From positions 1-41,031 of the forward strand of contig NZ_SSMQ01000092.1 in the NCBI RefSeq assembly GCF_005144585.1: 41,031 nt of DNA, read 5' to 3'. The position numbers and the translations under genes are program-made. Under the pieces are notes generated by a model. It was not told where the DNA came from and searched no databases. It saw nothing but the letters and a program-made list of their open reading frames with translations. Origin of the DNA: Polyangium fumosum. GTDB lineage: Bacteria; Myxococcota_A; Polyangia; Polyangiales; Polyangiaceae. This document shows, one piece after another, positions 33,413 through 40,467 of the stretch; position 1 is the stretch's first letter; each line of letters starts with the position of its first letter.

Positions 33413-34708
33413 TCAGGGAGGCGGGAGGCAGAAGAGCGTCGAGAGGTCTTTGCCGTCCTTGTAGGCGATGTATCCCGCCGTCTTCGGGGCGACGCATTGC
33501 GACGGCGCGGAGGCGAACGGGATGCACTTCGCCTCCAGCGGGCCGCCTCCGTCGTCGTCCCAGCATGTCCCCGGCTGCCCGGCGCCGCCGCAGTAGAGTG
33601 CGCTCGTGGCGCACGGCTCGCCGAGGCTCGCGCCATCGACGCCGCTGTTCTGCAGGATCGCCTCGTCCAGGCACAGGTTGTAGCCGCCGCCGCAATGCGT
33701 GCCCATCGGGCACTCCGGCGCCGCCGAATGGATGTCGCACACCTTCATGCAGATGGGGTCCGCGCCGTCGGCCACACACCGCAGCCCGAGTGCGCAGTCC
33801 GAGTCCCACTGCGTGGCGCTCACCTTCGTGCACGCCTCGCCGGGCCCCTTGTTGCCGCCGGTGACGCACTCTCCGTCGGTCCCGATCGAATTGGTCGGCA
33901 TGCAGAACTGGTCGGCGGGGCAAGCGCCGCTCACGTAGGGCTTGCATCCGTTCGGCCGGCGGACGTCATACGCGGCCTCCTGGATCCAATAACATTTGCC
34001 TCCCTCGACCCAGTCATAGGCCTTGGTCTCTGCGTTCTTCACGATCTCGCGCAGCTCGAGGTAGCGGGCATTTCCCACGGTCTGGTGCGGCGTGAGGATC
34101 TCGCTGATTTCGAGCTCGCCCGCCTTGGCCGCGTAGGTCTTGAGGTACACGCCGTCCTGGAGATCCTCCTGGAACACGGCGCAGGCCGCGCAGGTGGTGA
34201 CGAACGTGGTGGTGTAGTCCGGCAGCGCGTGGTTCGGATCGCCGTCGATCGCATGGGTGCCGACGCCGAGGTCGCCATCGAAAAAGAGCCGGAGCCTATC
34301 GAAGAGCGTGGCGTCGCCCGAGATGTTCGGCAGCGAGCCCGCCGTCCGGATCACGGGCCCGGTGTCCGCCGCGTCGAAGGAGTTTTCTTGCAGGCTGAGG
34401 AGCTCGATGTCCGCAAAGGAGATCTCCTCGCAATCGGCAGGCTTCACGGGGGACTGGCCGCCCATACCCCCGGCGCCGCCCATACCCCCGGCGCCGCCCA
34501 TTCCACCGGCGCCGCCCATTCCACCGGCGCCGCCCATGCCGCCGGTCCCCGTGGTGCTGCTCGATGTCGTGGAGGAGCTGGACGAGGACCCGCTGGTCGG
34601 GCTTTCGCTGTCACCATCCGAGCAACTGGCCGCCAGCGCCGTCACAACGAGCGTGAGACCCACGAGCGTCGTGAAGCGAAGGCGTGCCTGAATCGTTCGT
34701 ATTTTCAT
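33413..34708 (-). CDS. Met-Gly-Gly repeat surface lipoprotein
   Basis: 431 residues from the ATG at 34708. The signal peptide ends in a lipobox (TALAASCSDGD). A Ser/Thr-rich stretch and then a GGAGGM repeat linker (about residues 53-83) follow. The remaining ~340 residues are a globular domain rich in cysteines (CEEIS, TTCAACAVFQ, CYWIQEA, CKPYVSGACPADQFC, and more), resembling many myxobacterial secreted proteins with a Cys-rich C-terminal part where CxxGxxC-type units repeat (PADQFCMPT, SDCALGLRCV, PMGTHCGGGYNLC). Surface or extracellular location is likely. The function is unknown. Confidence 0.82.
   Translation of the reverse strand: MKIRTIQARLRFTTLVGLTLVVTALAASCSDGDSESPTSGSSSSSSTTSSSTTGTGGMGGAGGMGGAGGMGGAGGMGGAGGMGGQSPVKPADCEEISFADIELLSLQENSFDAADTGPVIRTAGSLPNISGDATLFDRLRLFFDGDLGVGTHAIDGDPNHALPDYTTTFVTTCAACAVFQEDLQDGVYLKTYAAKAGELEISEILTPHQTVGNARYLELREIVKNAETKAYDWVEGGKCYWIQEAAYDVRRPNGCKPYVSGACPADQFCMPTNSIGTDGECVTGGNKGPGEACTKVSATQWDSDCALGLRCVADGADPICMKVCDIHSAAPECPMGTHCGGGYNLCLDEAILQNSGVDGASLGEPCATSALYCGGAGQPGTCWDDDGGGPLEAKCIPFASAPSQCVAPKTAGYIAYKDGKDLSTLFCLPPP
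34461..34550 (-). repeat. 18-bp tandem repeat inside the lipoprotein gene
   Basis: About five 18-bp units, CCCATACCCCCGGCGCCG or CCCATTCCACCGGCGCCG on the plus strand, encode GGMGGA repeats. Units come in identical pairs, suggesting recent expansion. The copy number is likely to vary between strains. Confidence 0.8.
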
Positions 34709-35207
34709 GGCCTTGCGCCTACCAGCCAGAACACGCATCGTAAAGGTCTCTCCAGCGACGGAACCGTGCAGCAGGCGCAGCCAGAGGCGCGCCGCTTCAT
34801 GGTTGATGTATTTGTTCAAGATGGGTGGCCGCAGGCGAGATGGAGCGGCGAGACGCGGAGCGACCTGTCGATATTTCGACGCGGCGCTCCACGCAAACCG
34901 GACGCCTCGCGCCGCCTCTGTTCAGGCGATGATCGGCCCGTCCCGCGCGCGAGGGCGCGTTTGTCGTCGGAGAGGCCCGCAGCGACGTCGCGAAGGCTCC
35001 TGCGCGCGTCTGGAAGCGCCTTTCGCGCGACCACCGCGTAAATCGTCTCCCCCTCGAACCGGATTGATCGGCCTGCCGCCACGTTCCTCCCGGGCGCCTC
35101 GCGCGCCCTCCCGTCAAAGCCGCGGTTTCCCGCGGGTCGAGCCCTGTGGACCACTCCTTGCTCTGGCCCCGCGCTCCTGTACCGGACCCCCATCCAGGAT
35201 GATCTTC
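34709..35207. other. Divergent intergenic region
   Basis: About 500 bases between the divergent lipoprotein and RCC1 genes. A minus-strand frame at about 34860-35075 reads IRFEGETIYAVV and DARRSLRDVAAGLSDDKRAL. It looks faintly protein-like but has no convincing start, so it is not called. I see no clear promoter, tRNA or repeat. Confidence 0.4.
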
Positions 35208-36449
35208 ATGCGGGAAACCCCCTCTACCGTTTGGCTCGGCATGGCTTCGCTCGTATTCGCGACGAGCACCGTTGCCTGTACCTCCACCGATGGTTCCTCC
35301 GCCCCGACGCGCATCGACGTGGCCCCGGCAGCGCAGCTCAGCGCGGGACTTTCGCATACCTGCGCGACCCTCCGAAATGGCAACTTGGCGTGTTGGGGCA
35401 AGGGCGACCGGGGTGAGCTCGGCAAAGCCCTGGCGGACGGCGCCACGTTTTCCGCGGCGCCCCAACCGGTGCCCATCCTCGCCAAGGTGATCCACGTCGG
35501 GGCCGGGGCCTCGGGTTCGTGTGCGGTGCTCGAAGACCACACGGTCCGCTGCTGGGGCAACAACGGCGACGGTCAGCTCGGCGTGACGGCGGCCTGTAGC
35601 TCAGGCGACTCGTTCTGCGTGACGGAGCCAGCGAGCGTCCAAGGGCTCGAACCCACCACGACCGTCGTCGCGGGGAGATCCGTCGACGACAATGAGTTCC
35701 CCGCCAAACGCAGCCATGTCGCCTGCGCGCTGGACGAGGGCGGCCTGGTGCGCTGCTGGGGAGGCGTCGACCAGCAAATGCTCGGGCGCGGGAGCAATGT
35801 AGCGTTGAGCAAGACCCCCGTGGTGGTGGTGGACGCCCAGAGCTTTCCTTTGCGGGACATCACGCAAATGGCGGCGGGAGCGAATCGGGTCTGCGCGCTC
35901 GACATCGAGGGCGCCGTGTGGTGCTGGGGCGCCGATGCCACGTATGATCAGCCCGGGGGTCTGTCCGCCGAGCGGGTCGAGCTGCCCATGCCCGCAAAGG
36001 CCATCGCGGTGGGCGAGGCGCATGCCTGCGCGGTCCTCGACGACAGGAGCGTCTGGTGCTGGGGCCGCAATCAAAACGGCGAGTGTGGTGTCTCCGCGGG
36101 TGGCAACGATTGCTGTAGCGGGGAGGACCTGTCTTGCCCGCGCGATTGTCGTCGCAAGCCGGTGACGGTCCCGGGCGTGATCGGCGCCGTGGGTGTCGCC
36201 GCAGGCGGCTATCACACCTGCGCGTGGCAGGCCAACGGGAGCGCCATCTGCTGGGGCAGCAACCAATCTCTCCAGCTCGGGAGCGACGTCCGGTCCCTGG
36301 AGAGGCCACCGAGCGCCGTCACGCAGGTCCCCGGGCGTATCGTCGAAATGGTCTGCGGCAGCGCGCACACCTGCGCGCGGAACCAGGACGACGAGATTTA
36401 TTGCTGGGGAACCAACAACCACGGGGAGTCGGGGGGGCTCGAGCCATGA
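35208..36449 (+). CDS. RCC1-repeat (beta-propeller) lipoprotein
   Basis: 413 residues from the ATG at 35208, which has AGGA eight bases upstream. An ATG three codons earlier lies too close to that site. The signal peptide ends in STVAC. The rest is a seven-bladed-type RCC1 propeller: repeats with C-[AT]-x-L plus GxxxCWGxNxxGQLG (HTCATLRNGNLACWGKGDRGELG, CAVLEDHTVRCWGNNGDGQLG, CAVLDDRSVWCWGRNQNGECG). Each blade carries a cysteine pair suited to a disulphide. Such lipoproteins are abundant in myxobacteria and probably bind proteins or glycans on the surface. The stop overlaps the start of the next gene (ATGA), so the two products are co-translated. Confidence 0.9.
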   Translation: MRETPSTVWLGMASLVFATSTVACTSTDGSSAPTRIDVAPAAQLSAGLSHTCATLRNGNLACWGKGDRGELGKALADGATFSAAPQPVPILAKVIHVGAGASGSCAVLEDHTVRCWGNNGDGQLGVTAACSSGDSFCVTEPASVQGLEPTTTVVAGRSVDDNEFPAKRSHVACALDEGGLVRCWGGVDQQMLGRGSNVALSKTPVVVVDAQSFPLRDITQMAAGANRVCALDIEGAVWCWGADATYDQPGGLSAERVELPMPAKAIAVGEAHACAVLDDRSVWCWGRNQNGECGVSAGGNDCCSGEDLSCPRDCRRKPVTVPGVIGAVGVAAGGYHTCAWQANGSAICWGSNQSLQLGSDVRSLERPPSAVTQVPGRIVEMVCGSAHTCARNQDDEIYCWGTNNHGESGGLEP

Positions 36450-38569
36450 GCAGACCCATGGGCCTCGCGCTCGCGCTCTTGCTGCTCTCCGCGCCGGCCG
36501 CGGCGCAAACCGCGCAGGAGCTCCCTCCGCCCGAAGCGCCGACCAAGCTGGGCTTCCGCTATTGGCACGGCGACGTCGCCTTTGGCGTGCGGAAAGGCGG
36601 CGGGACGTTCACATTGGATGGGCAGCTTTATGCGGGTGTCTTTCTCGCGCGCACCATCAAGGTCCCGGGCTGGTCGCCCTTCCTGGGCACCGGCATGCAC
36701 CTGAGTGGCGGAAAGGTGACCGTCGACGATCCTCGCGGCGTTTTTGGGGAGGTCGAGGTCCCACGTTTCGCCGTCGGCCCCGAGCTTCGCCTGGGCGTCG
36801 CGCGCGGCGAAAAGGTCGATCTCTTCTCGCGCGCTTGGCCCCACGTTCAGTTTTACGTGAGCTCGGCCTTGACGATGGTCTTCGCAGACGGCCTGAGCGA
36901 TCGGCTGCCAGAGGCAGGACACGGCTGGGACTATAAGTTCGGCCTTGGCGTGTCCCTCCCTGCGGTCTGGTCGATCTTCGAGAGGGATCCGGTCTCCTGG
37001 CTCATGATCATGTTTCCCAACACGATCGCGTTCGATATGGAGGTGCCGCTGGACGAACCGTCCAGGCGCCGGTACGGGGTACGGATGGGCTACGGTTTCT
37101 AGAGCGCCGAACAATTCGGCGCTCTGCGAGATCGCGAAGCGAGCTCGCCTCGGGGAGAAGTTCTGCTCATCCTGACCCGGGGTCGCCAACCCCGCGGATC
37201 TTGGCTGAATTTCTACAGGCAGAGGGGTTCCGCGCCGCGAGCGTGGTGCCCTTTCCGCCGCCCTTTCCTTCGTGCGGGCGCGCTCCGCGCTCGTCGCGTC
37301 GATCGGACGGGGGGCCAGCTCGGGGATCGTCTCGTCTAGCGGGCGGCACTCTTTAAGCCCGAGCTCGGCCGCCGTGCGTGCTGCACGCCGGTAGCGGTTG
37401 ATCATCTCGCTTGACTTGTGTCCCGTTCGGTCCTGTACCCACGCCTCCGTTCGTCCGTTCGCGAGCGCCAGCGTGACGAACGTGGCCCGCGCGTCGTGAA
37501 GCCGGATCCGGGTCCTCGTCGCCGTCCGCGCGAACAACTCCGGCCGGCGAATGCCCGCCAACTCCAGATGTCGACGGAACCGGCCGGCAGTGTCGCTCGT
37601 GGTGAGCCGCTGTCCCTTCTGGCTTCCTTCGTCATACACGAAGACGTGCGCGTCCCCCGACACGCGCACGCCTCTTGCCGCGCAGTGGTCTCGCCAGGCG
37701 CGCAACGCCGCGACGACCCCAGGCGACAGTGCCCACGCACGGGGTTCATCCGTCTTATTCACATCGAGCACAATCGCCCCGAGGTCCAGGTTGATCTCAG
37801 ACCACCTCGTGTTAAGGGCTTCCGAGCGGCGCATCCCTTCCCGATGAAGGAAGCCGTAAAACAGGCGCCATTCCAGCGGAACCTGCGTGCAGCCAAGCAA
37901 CATCGCGTCCTCGTCAGGATAAAGCCACCCTTTCGCTTTTCCTGCCTGATACCGCGGCACGAATCCACGCGGCAGCGGATGCACGGCGATATGGCGCAGT
38001 GGAAGGACCGCCAGCGAGCAGATCCGGTACACGAGCTGCGCGACGGAGCGCCGCGAATTTGGCGAGAGCCTCGGTGGGAGGCTCCGCATGACGGCTTCCG
38101 CGTGGTCGAGCGTGAACTTATCGATCGCCACGTCTCCGACCATTGGATAGACGTACTTGTCGAGCACGTATCGGTTGGTTTCTGCACTTCGTCGTCGCTT
38201 GACTCGATCGGGGTAGAGATCCGCCAGCTCCCCGCTCGTCCACCGCTTGCCGATTTGCTCGATCGTCGGCGTCAGGTTCTTCTGCACCACCTGTCCGGAT
38301 GCGATCATATCAACGGCCTTGCGCACCTCGTCCAATGCCTTCCCGTCACGCACCGCGGCGCGCTTGATGATATCCGGCGCGATGTCGTCGCGTCCGCATT
38401 TGCGGAGCTTCGCGGCCAGCTCCGCGAGGATGGCTTGACGCGTGACGGCGCTCCGCTCGTCCTTGCATGTTTCGAGCATGAAGCTTTGCCGCTTCTTCGT
38501 TCCGATGGTGAGCCGCGCGAACCACTTGCCGCGCCGCTCGTATACGTTCCCCGTGGCTAACCTGGGCAT
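36398..38569 (-). CDS. Tyrosine recombinase (integrase), reading through its normal end
   Basis: The frame from the ATG at 38569 (GAGGAG seven bases before it) encodes a site-specific recombinase. A SAM-like DNA-binding part lies at about 95-190 and the catalytic domain at about 215-400. All catalytic residues are present: R247 (GMRRSEAL), K272 (VNKTDEPRAWAL), H358 and R361 (LHDARAT), H384 (RTGHKSSEMI) and nucleophile Y393 (INRYRRA). After residue ~405 an Arg/Glu-rich tail continues without a stop. From residue ~490 the frame runs antisense through the barrel gene to 36398, giving 723 residues in all. The family usually ends soon after the tyrosine, so the original stop was probably lost when the element joined host DNA, or lies beyond the att site in the circular form. 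The core function is near certain; the tail is doubtful. Confidence 0.88.
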   Translation of the reverse strand: MPRLATGNVYERRGKWFARLTIGTKKRQSFMLETCKDERSAVTRQAILAELAAKLRKCGRDDIAPDIIKRAAVRDGKALDEVRKAVDMIASGQVVQKNLTPTIEQIGKRWTSGELADLYPDRVKRRRSAETNRYVLDKYVYPMVGDVAIDKFTLDHAEAVMRSLPPRLSPNSRRSVAQLVYRICSLAVLPLRHIAVHPLPRGFVPRYQAGKAKGWLYPDEDAMLLGCTQVPLEWRLFYGFLHREGMRRSEALNTRWSEINLDLGAIVLDVNKTDEPRAWALSPGVVAALRAWRDHCAARGVRVSGDAHVFVYDEGSQKGQRLTTSDTAGRFRRHLELAGIRRPELFARTATRTRIRLHDARATFVTLALANGRTEAWVQDRTGHKSSEMINRYRRAARTAAELGLKECRPLDETIPELAPRPIDATSAERARTKERAAERAPRSRRGTPLPVEIQPRSAGLATPGQDEQNFSPRRARFAISQSAELFGALETVAHPYPVPAPGRFVQRHLHIERDRVGKHDHEPGDRIPLEDRPDRREGHAKAELIVPAVSCLWQPIAQAVCEDHRQGRAHVKLNVGPSAREEIDLFAARDAQAKLGADGETWDLDLPKNAARIVDGHLSATQVHAGAQEGRPARDLDGAREKDTRIKLPIQCERPAAFPHAKGDVAVPIAEAQLGRRFGRRELLRGLRRGRRGEQQEREREAHGSAHGSSPPDSPWLLVPQQ
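36446..37102 (+). CDS. Small outer-membrane barrel candidate coupled to the RCC1 gene
   Basis: 218 residues with a signal peptide (MSRPMGLALALLLLSAPAAAQ). The mature part shows alternating hydrophobic/polar strands (GTFTLDGQLYAGVFLAR, PRFAVGPELRLGVA, HVQFYVSSALTMVFA, FDMEVPLD) and ends in YGVRMGYGF. A C-terminal phenylalanine is typical of outer-membrane beta barrels recognised by BamA. It overlaps the RCC1 lipoprotein gene by four bases, so barrel and propeller may form a surface complex. The family is not recognised. The minus-strand integrase frame runs antisense through this gene, but strand pattern and signal peptide make this the real coding strand. Confidence 0.82.
   Translation: MSRPMGLALALLLLSAPAAAQTAQELPPPEAPTKLGFRYWHGDVAFGVRKGGGTFTLDGQLYAGVFLARTIKVPGWSPFLGTGMHLSGGKVTVDDPRGVFGEVEVPRFAVGPELRLGVARGEKVDLFSRAWPHVQFYVSSALTMVFADGLSDRLPEAGHGWDYKFGLGVSLPAVWSIFERDPVSWLMIMFPNTIAFDMEVPLDEPSRRRYGVRMGYGF
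37101..37125 (+). terminator. Hairpin terminator at the end of the RCC1-barrel operon
   Basis: AGAGCGCCGAA-CAA-TTCGGCGCTCT is a perfect 11-bp stem with a three-base loop. It overlaps the last base of the stop codon of the barrel gene. There is no T-tract. It also marks the last point of clearly host-type sequence before the integrase region, so the element probably inserted next to it. Confidence 0.75.
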
Positions 38570-38815
38570 GTTCCAACTCCTCCAATCAGTGACCATCCAG
38601 GGAACAGCCGAGCGGCCGTGCCCTGCGATTTGGGCTCCTTCCCGCGGAGCCATGGGAGACGCGAGAGATACTCCCCCGTCGTGCCCCCCGGGGCCATGAC
38701 GGCATCCCGGCACGTGTCAAGCAGGATGGCGCGGGAGGGGGGGTGTGGCCCGTCTACGGGCCGCAGAGGCGAGAAGGCAAAGGCGACCGTAAAACCCGCG
38801 GGGGCCGGACGGTTG
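38570..38815. other. Gap between excisionase-like gene and integrase
   Basis: About 250 bases upstream of the integrase. GGCCCGT at 38747-38753 is inverted at 38756-38762, a compact hairpin that could lower read-through from the excisionase-like gene into the integrase. No credible gene is seen. Confidence 0.4.
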
Positions 38816-39238
38816 TCAGACGCGCCGAGCACGGCGGTTCGTCGCTCGCGCGCGGCTCGGACTGGCCGGGCGCGGTTGCAGGCCGACGGCGCCGAGAATG
38901 TCGTCTGCGTGCTCCGCGGTGTCGTCGGTGGGCGCGGCGTCATTCGTGGCCGATGGGGAGGAAGGGGTGGCGCTCTGCTTGCGCGCGTTTTCTTCGAGCC
39001 ACGCGACGAACGCAACGCGATTGACGATCCTAAGCTTCCCGAGGCGCGCGACGGGGACCGGGAAGTTCGGGGCGCGGATGGCCTCCAGGAAGACGCGCCG
39101 CGGGATGCCGGTCGCCGCCTCGACGTTGCATTGCGAGAGGGTTTCGGGCGGGGGCGCGACGAGCTGGAGGACGCCCCGTGGGATCGACAAGGTCGCCGTG
39201 ATGTTACCGTCCGGGCTGCGGGACTCACCGATGGACAT
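38816..39238 (-). CDS. Excisionase/AlpA-like helix-turn-helix protein
   Basis: 140 residues from the ATG at 39238, preceded by GGGAGG. A GTG at 39259 is also in frame, but its ribosome site is weaker. Residues about 34-83 form a winged helix of the excisionase/MerR type (LSQCNVEAATGIPRRVFLEAIRA, RLGKLRIVNRVAFVAWLEEN): two short helices, then a wing and a third helix, as in Xis and AlpA proteins. The C-terminal ~55 residues are Ala/Pro/Thr-rich and disordered. It lies just upstream of the integrase on the same strand, the usual order for a recombination directionality factor. The AT-rich palindromic region 100-170 bases upstream of its start is its probable control and autoregulation site. Confidence 0.75.
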   Translation of the reverse strand: MSIGESRSPDGNITATLSIPRGVLQLVAPPPETLSQCNVEAATGIPRRVFLEAIRAPNFPVPVARLGKLRIVNRVAFVAWLEENARKQSATPSSPSATNDAAPTDDTAEHADDILGAVGLQPRPASPSRARATNRRARRV

Positions 39239-39337
39239 GTCCGCCCTCCCATGGCGCACGAAGGGGCGCCGTTGCGTGGATCCGATTCTCCCGCCCGTGG
39301 GGGACGCGAGACAAGGGAAAATCGAGGTCGCCGTCGA

Positions 39338-39402
39338 GTTCTATATATATAGCCGACTATACGTATAGTCATATAGCCACATAGTCATATAGCTAACTAT
39401 AC
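39338..39402. promoter_or_regulatory. AT-rich operator/promoter block 1 of the element
   Basis: Within very GC-rich DNA this 65-base block is mostly A/T. It contains GTTCTATATATA (39338-39349), a perfect 16-bp palindrome GACTATACGTATAGTC (39355-39370), and a direct repeat ATAGTCATATAGC at 39365-39377 and 39381-39393 (16-base period). It is 100-165 bases upstream of the excisionase-like gene, so a promoter with operator sites for that protein or another element regulator is likely. Confidence 0.75.
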
Positions 39403-39486
39403 AAGGCCCCTCCCTGGCGGGGCGTGTGTAGCTGTTTTCGCGCAACTGGCGCCGGTGGGCCAAGAGGAATCGAAGCCCGAAGCGGC

Positions 39487-39531
39487 GTTCTATATATAAT
39501 TCATATTACATCAACGCGTATTACGTATTAC
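39487..39531. promoter_or_regulatory. AT-rich operator/promoter block 2 of the element
   Basis: GTTCTATATATA recurs at 39487-39498, 149 bases from the first copy. A tandem GTATTAC GTATTAC follows at 39518-39531. The shared 12-base sequence suggests one protein or sigma factor recognises both blocks, perhaps serving divergent promoters. Confidence 0.6.
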
Positions 39532-39673
39532 GGCGCGGACGCTGGACCGGCGCGGGCCCGAGCCCCCGCTTCTCGGAGCATCCCTCGGCCGGGTTCTCGG
39601 GGGGCGCTCGGCCGGCTCGCGGGAGTTCCCCGGAAGCCATGGCCGGAGAGCCACTCGAACCCGATGGCTCTTG

Positions 39674-39700
39674 CCATGGAAAAGCCATGGCTTTCCATGG
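39674..39700. repeat. Near-perfect palindrome with three CCATGG sites
   Basis: CCATGG occurs at 39674-39679, 39685-39690 and 39695-39700, joined by AAAAG-type and CTTT spacers. The whole 27 bases read almost the same on both strands (only one extra A in the left spacer). It looks like an operator array or a cruciform-forming site. Confidence 0.55.
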
Positions 39701-39745
39701 ATCCGAAGGGCATGCACCGCACCTCCCCCAGGGCGCCGCGAGACC

Positions 39746-39766
39746 GCAAAATCAGGCTGATTTTGC
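39746..39766. repeat. Perfect 10-bp inverted repeat
   Basis: GCAAAATCAG (39746-39755) and CTGATTTTGC (39757-39766) are exact reverse complements around one G. This could be an operator or, because the inner bases would form the loop, a terminator-like hairpin. Confidence 0.6.
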
Positions 39767-39789
39767 AGGGTACGCGAACCCCCCACATC

Positions 39790-40195
39790 GTGAAACATTT
39801 CCGTGGCCCGTTGCCATGGCTCCGGCGAGCCAAAAGGTGGATCGATCTCTGGACCCTTCATGGCCCCCGAGCCTGTGAAACAAGGGTACCGAACCGACCT
39901 CCATGGCTCAAACACGGCGATTTCGAGGTCTGTCCGCGGAGGGCATGGCTCTTGCGCATGCAGCGAACGTGAAGTCCGATACCGACTCCGGCTCCGTGAA
40001 ACATTTTCTGGGCCCGAGGCATGGCTCCGGCGAGCAAAAAGTGGATCGATTTGTGGACCCTTCTCGGTCCCCGAGCCTGTGAAACAAGGGGGCCTACCCG
40101 CCCGGTATGGCTCAAACGCGGCGATTTCGCGGTTCGTCCACGGAGGGCACGGTGCTTGCGGTATCGAAAAAGGTGAACTGAAGTACAGGGCCTAG
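39790..40195 (+). repeat. 204-bp tandem repeat, two clear units and a decayed third
   Basis: GTGAAACATTT...ATGGCTCCGGCGAGC...CCGAGCCTGTGAAACAAGGG...ATGGCTCAAAC...GCGATTTCG...GGAGGGCA recurs. For example, GAAACAAGGG starts at 39877 and 40081, exactly 204 bases apart. GAAACAAGGGGGC occurs once more at 40285, again 204 bases on, though little else of that third unit is recognisable. Units are roughly three quarters identical by eye. Such long degenerate tandem repeats next to AT-rich blocks can belong to replication or partition loci. Confidence 0.75.
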
Positions 40196-40467
40196 CCCTG
40201 GGAAGTTGCCGGGCCCCGGCGTTCTACCGAAAAATCTGTCGAAAACCGATTACATTGAGCGGCTTTTTCACGGCTTCATGCGACGAAACAAGGGGGCTGC
40301 TCCCTGATTTCGGACACGTAGCTCGGCTTTTGGGGGTTTGCTTTGAACAACGCGCCCCGAACCCTTGGAGCATTCCAGCACAGACGTAGTAGGCTCCGCC
40401 GAATTCCCGCTGATTTTTGTGGATCGCGGGAAGCCAAATGTGCATAGTGGTCGGCTGGAGCTTCTGT

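Larger units (their letters stand above)
39239..40467. other. Long non-coding control/repeat region of the element
   Basis: More than 1.2 kb without a credible gene. It holds the two AT-rich blocks, a triple CCATGG palindrome, a 10-bp perfect inverted repeat and the 204-bp tandem repeats. Open frames such as 39803-40195 follow from the repeat period being a multiple of three and are not called as genes. A replication, transfer or attachment region of an integrative element would fit this mix. Confidence 0.5.

Noticed and set aside
34461-34550. CRISPR-like regular repeats
   Set aside because: The 18-bp units are directly tandem without spacers and are in frame within a lipoprotein gene.
34816-35193. 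Minus-strand frame with a protein-like middle part
   Set aside because: No usable start or family motif, and it lies in the space needed for two divergent promoters; it could at most be a decayed fragment.
39803-40195. Open frame with an internally repeated amino-acid sequence
   Set aside because: The 204-base repeat period is a multiple of three, so any frame repeats. There is no ribosome site and the composition is not protein-like.
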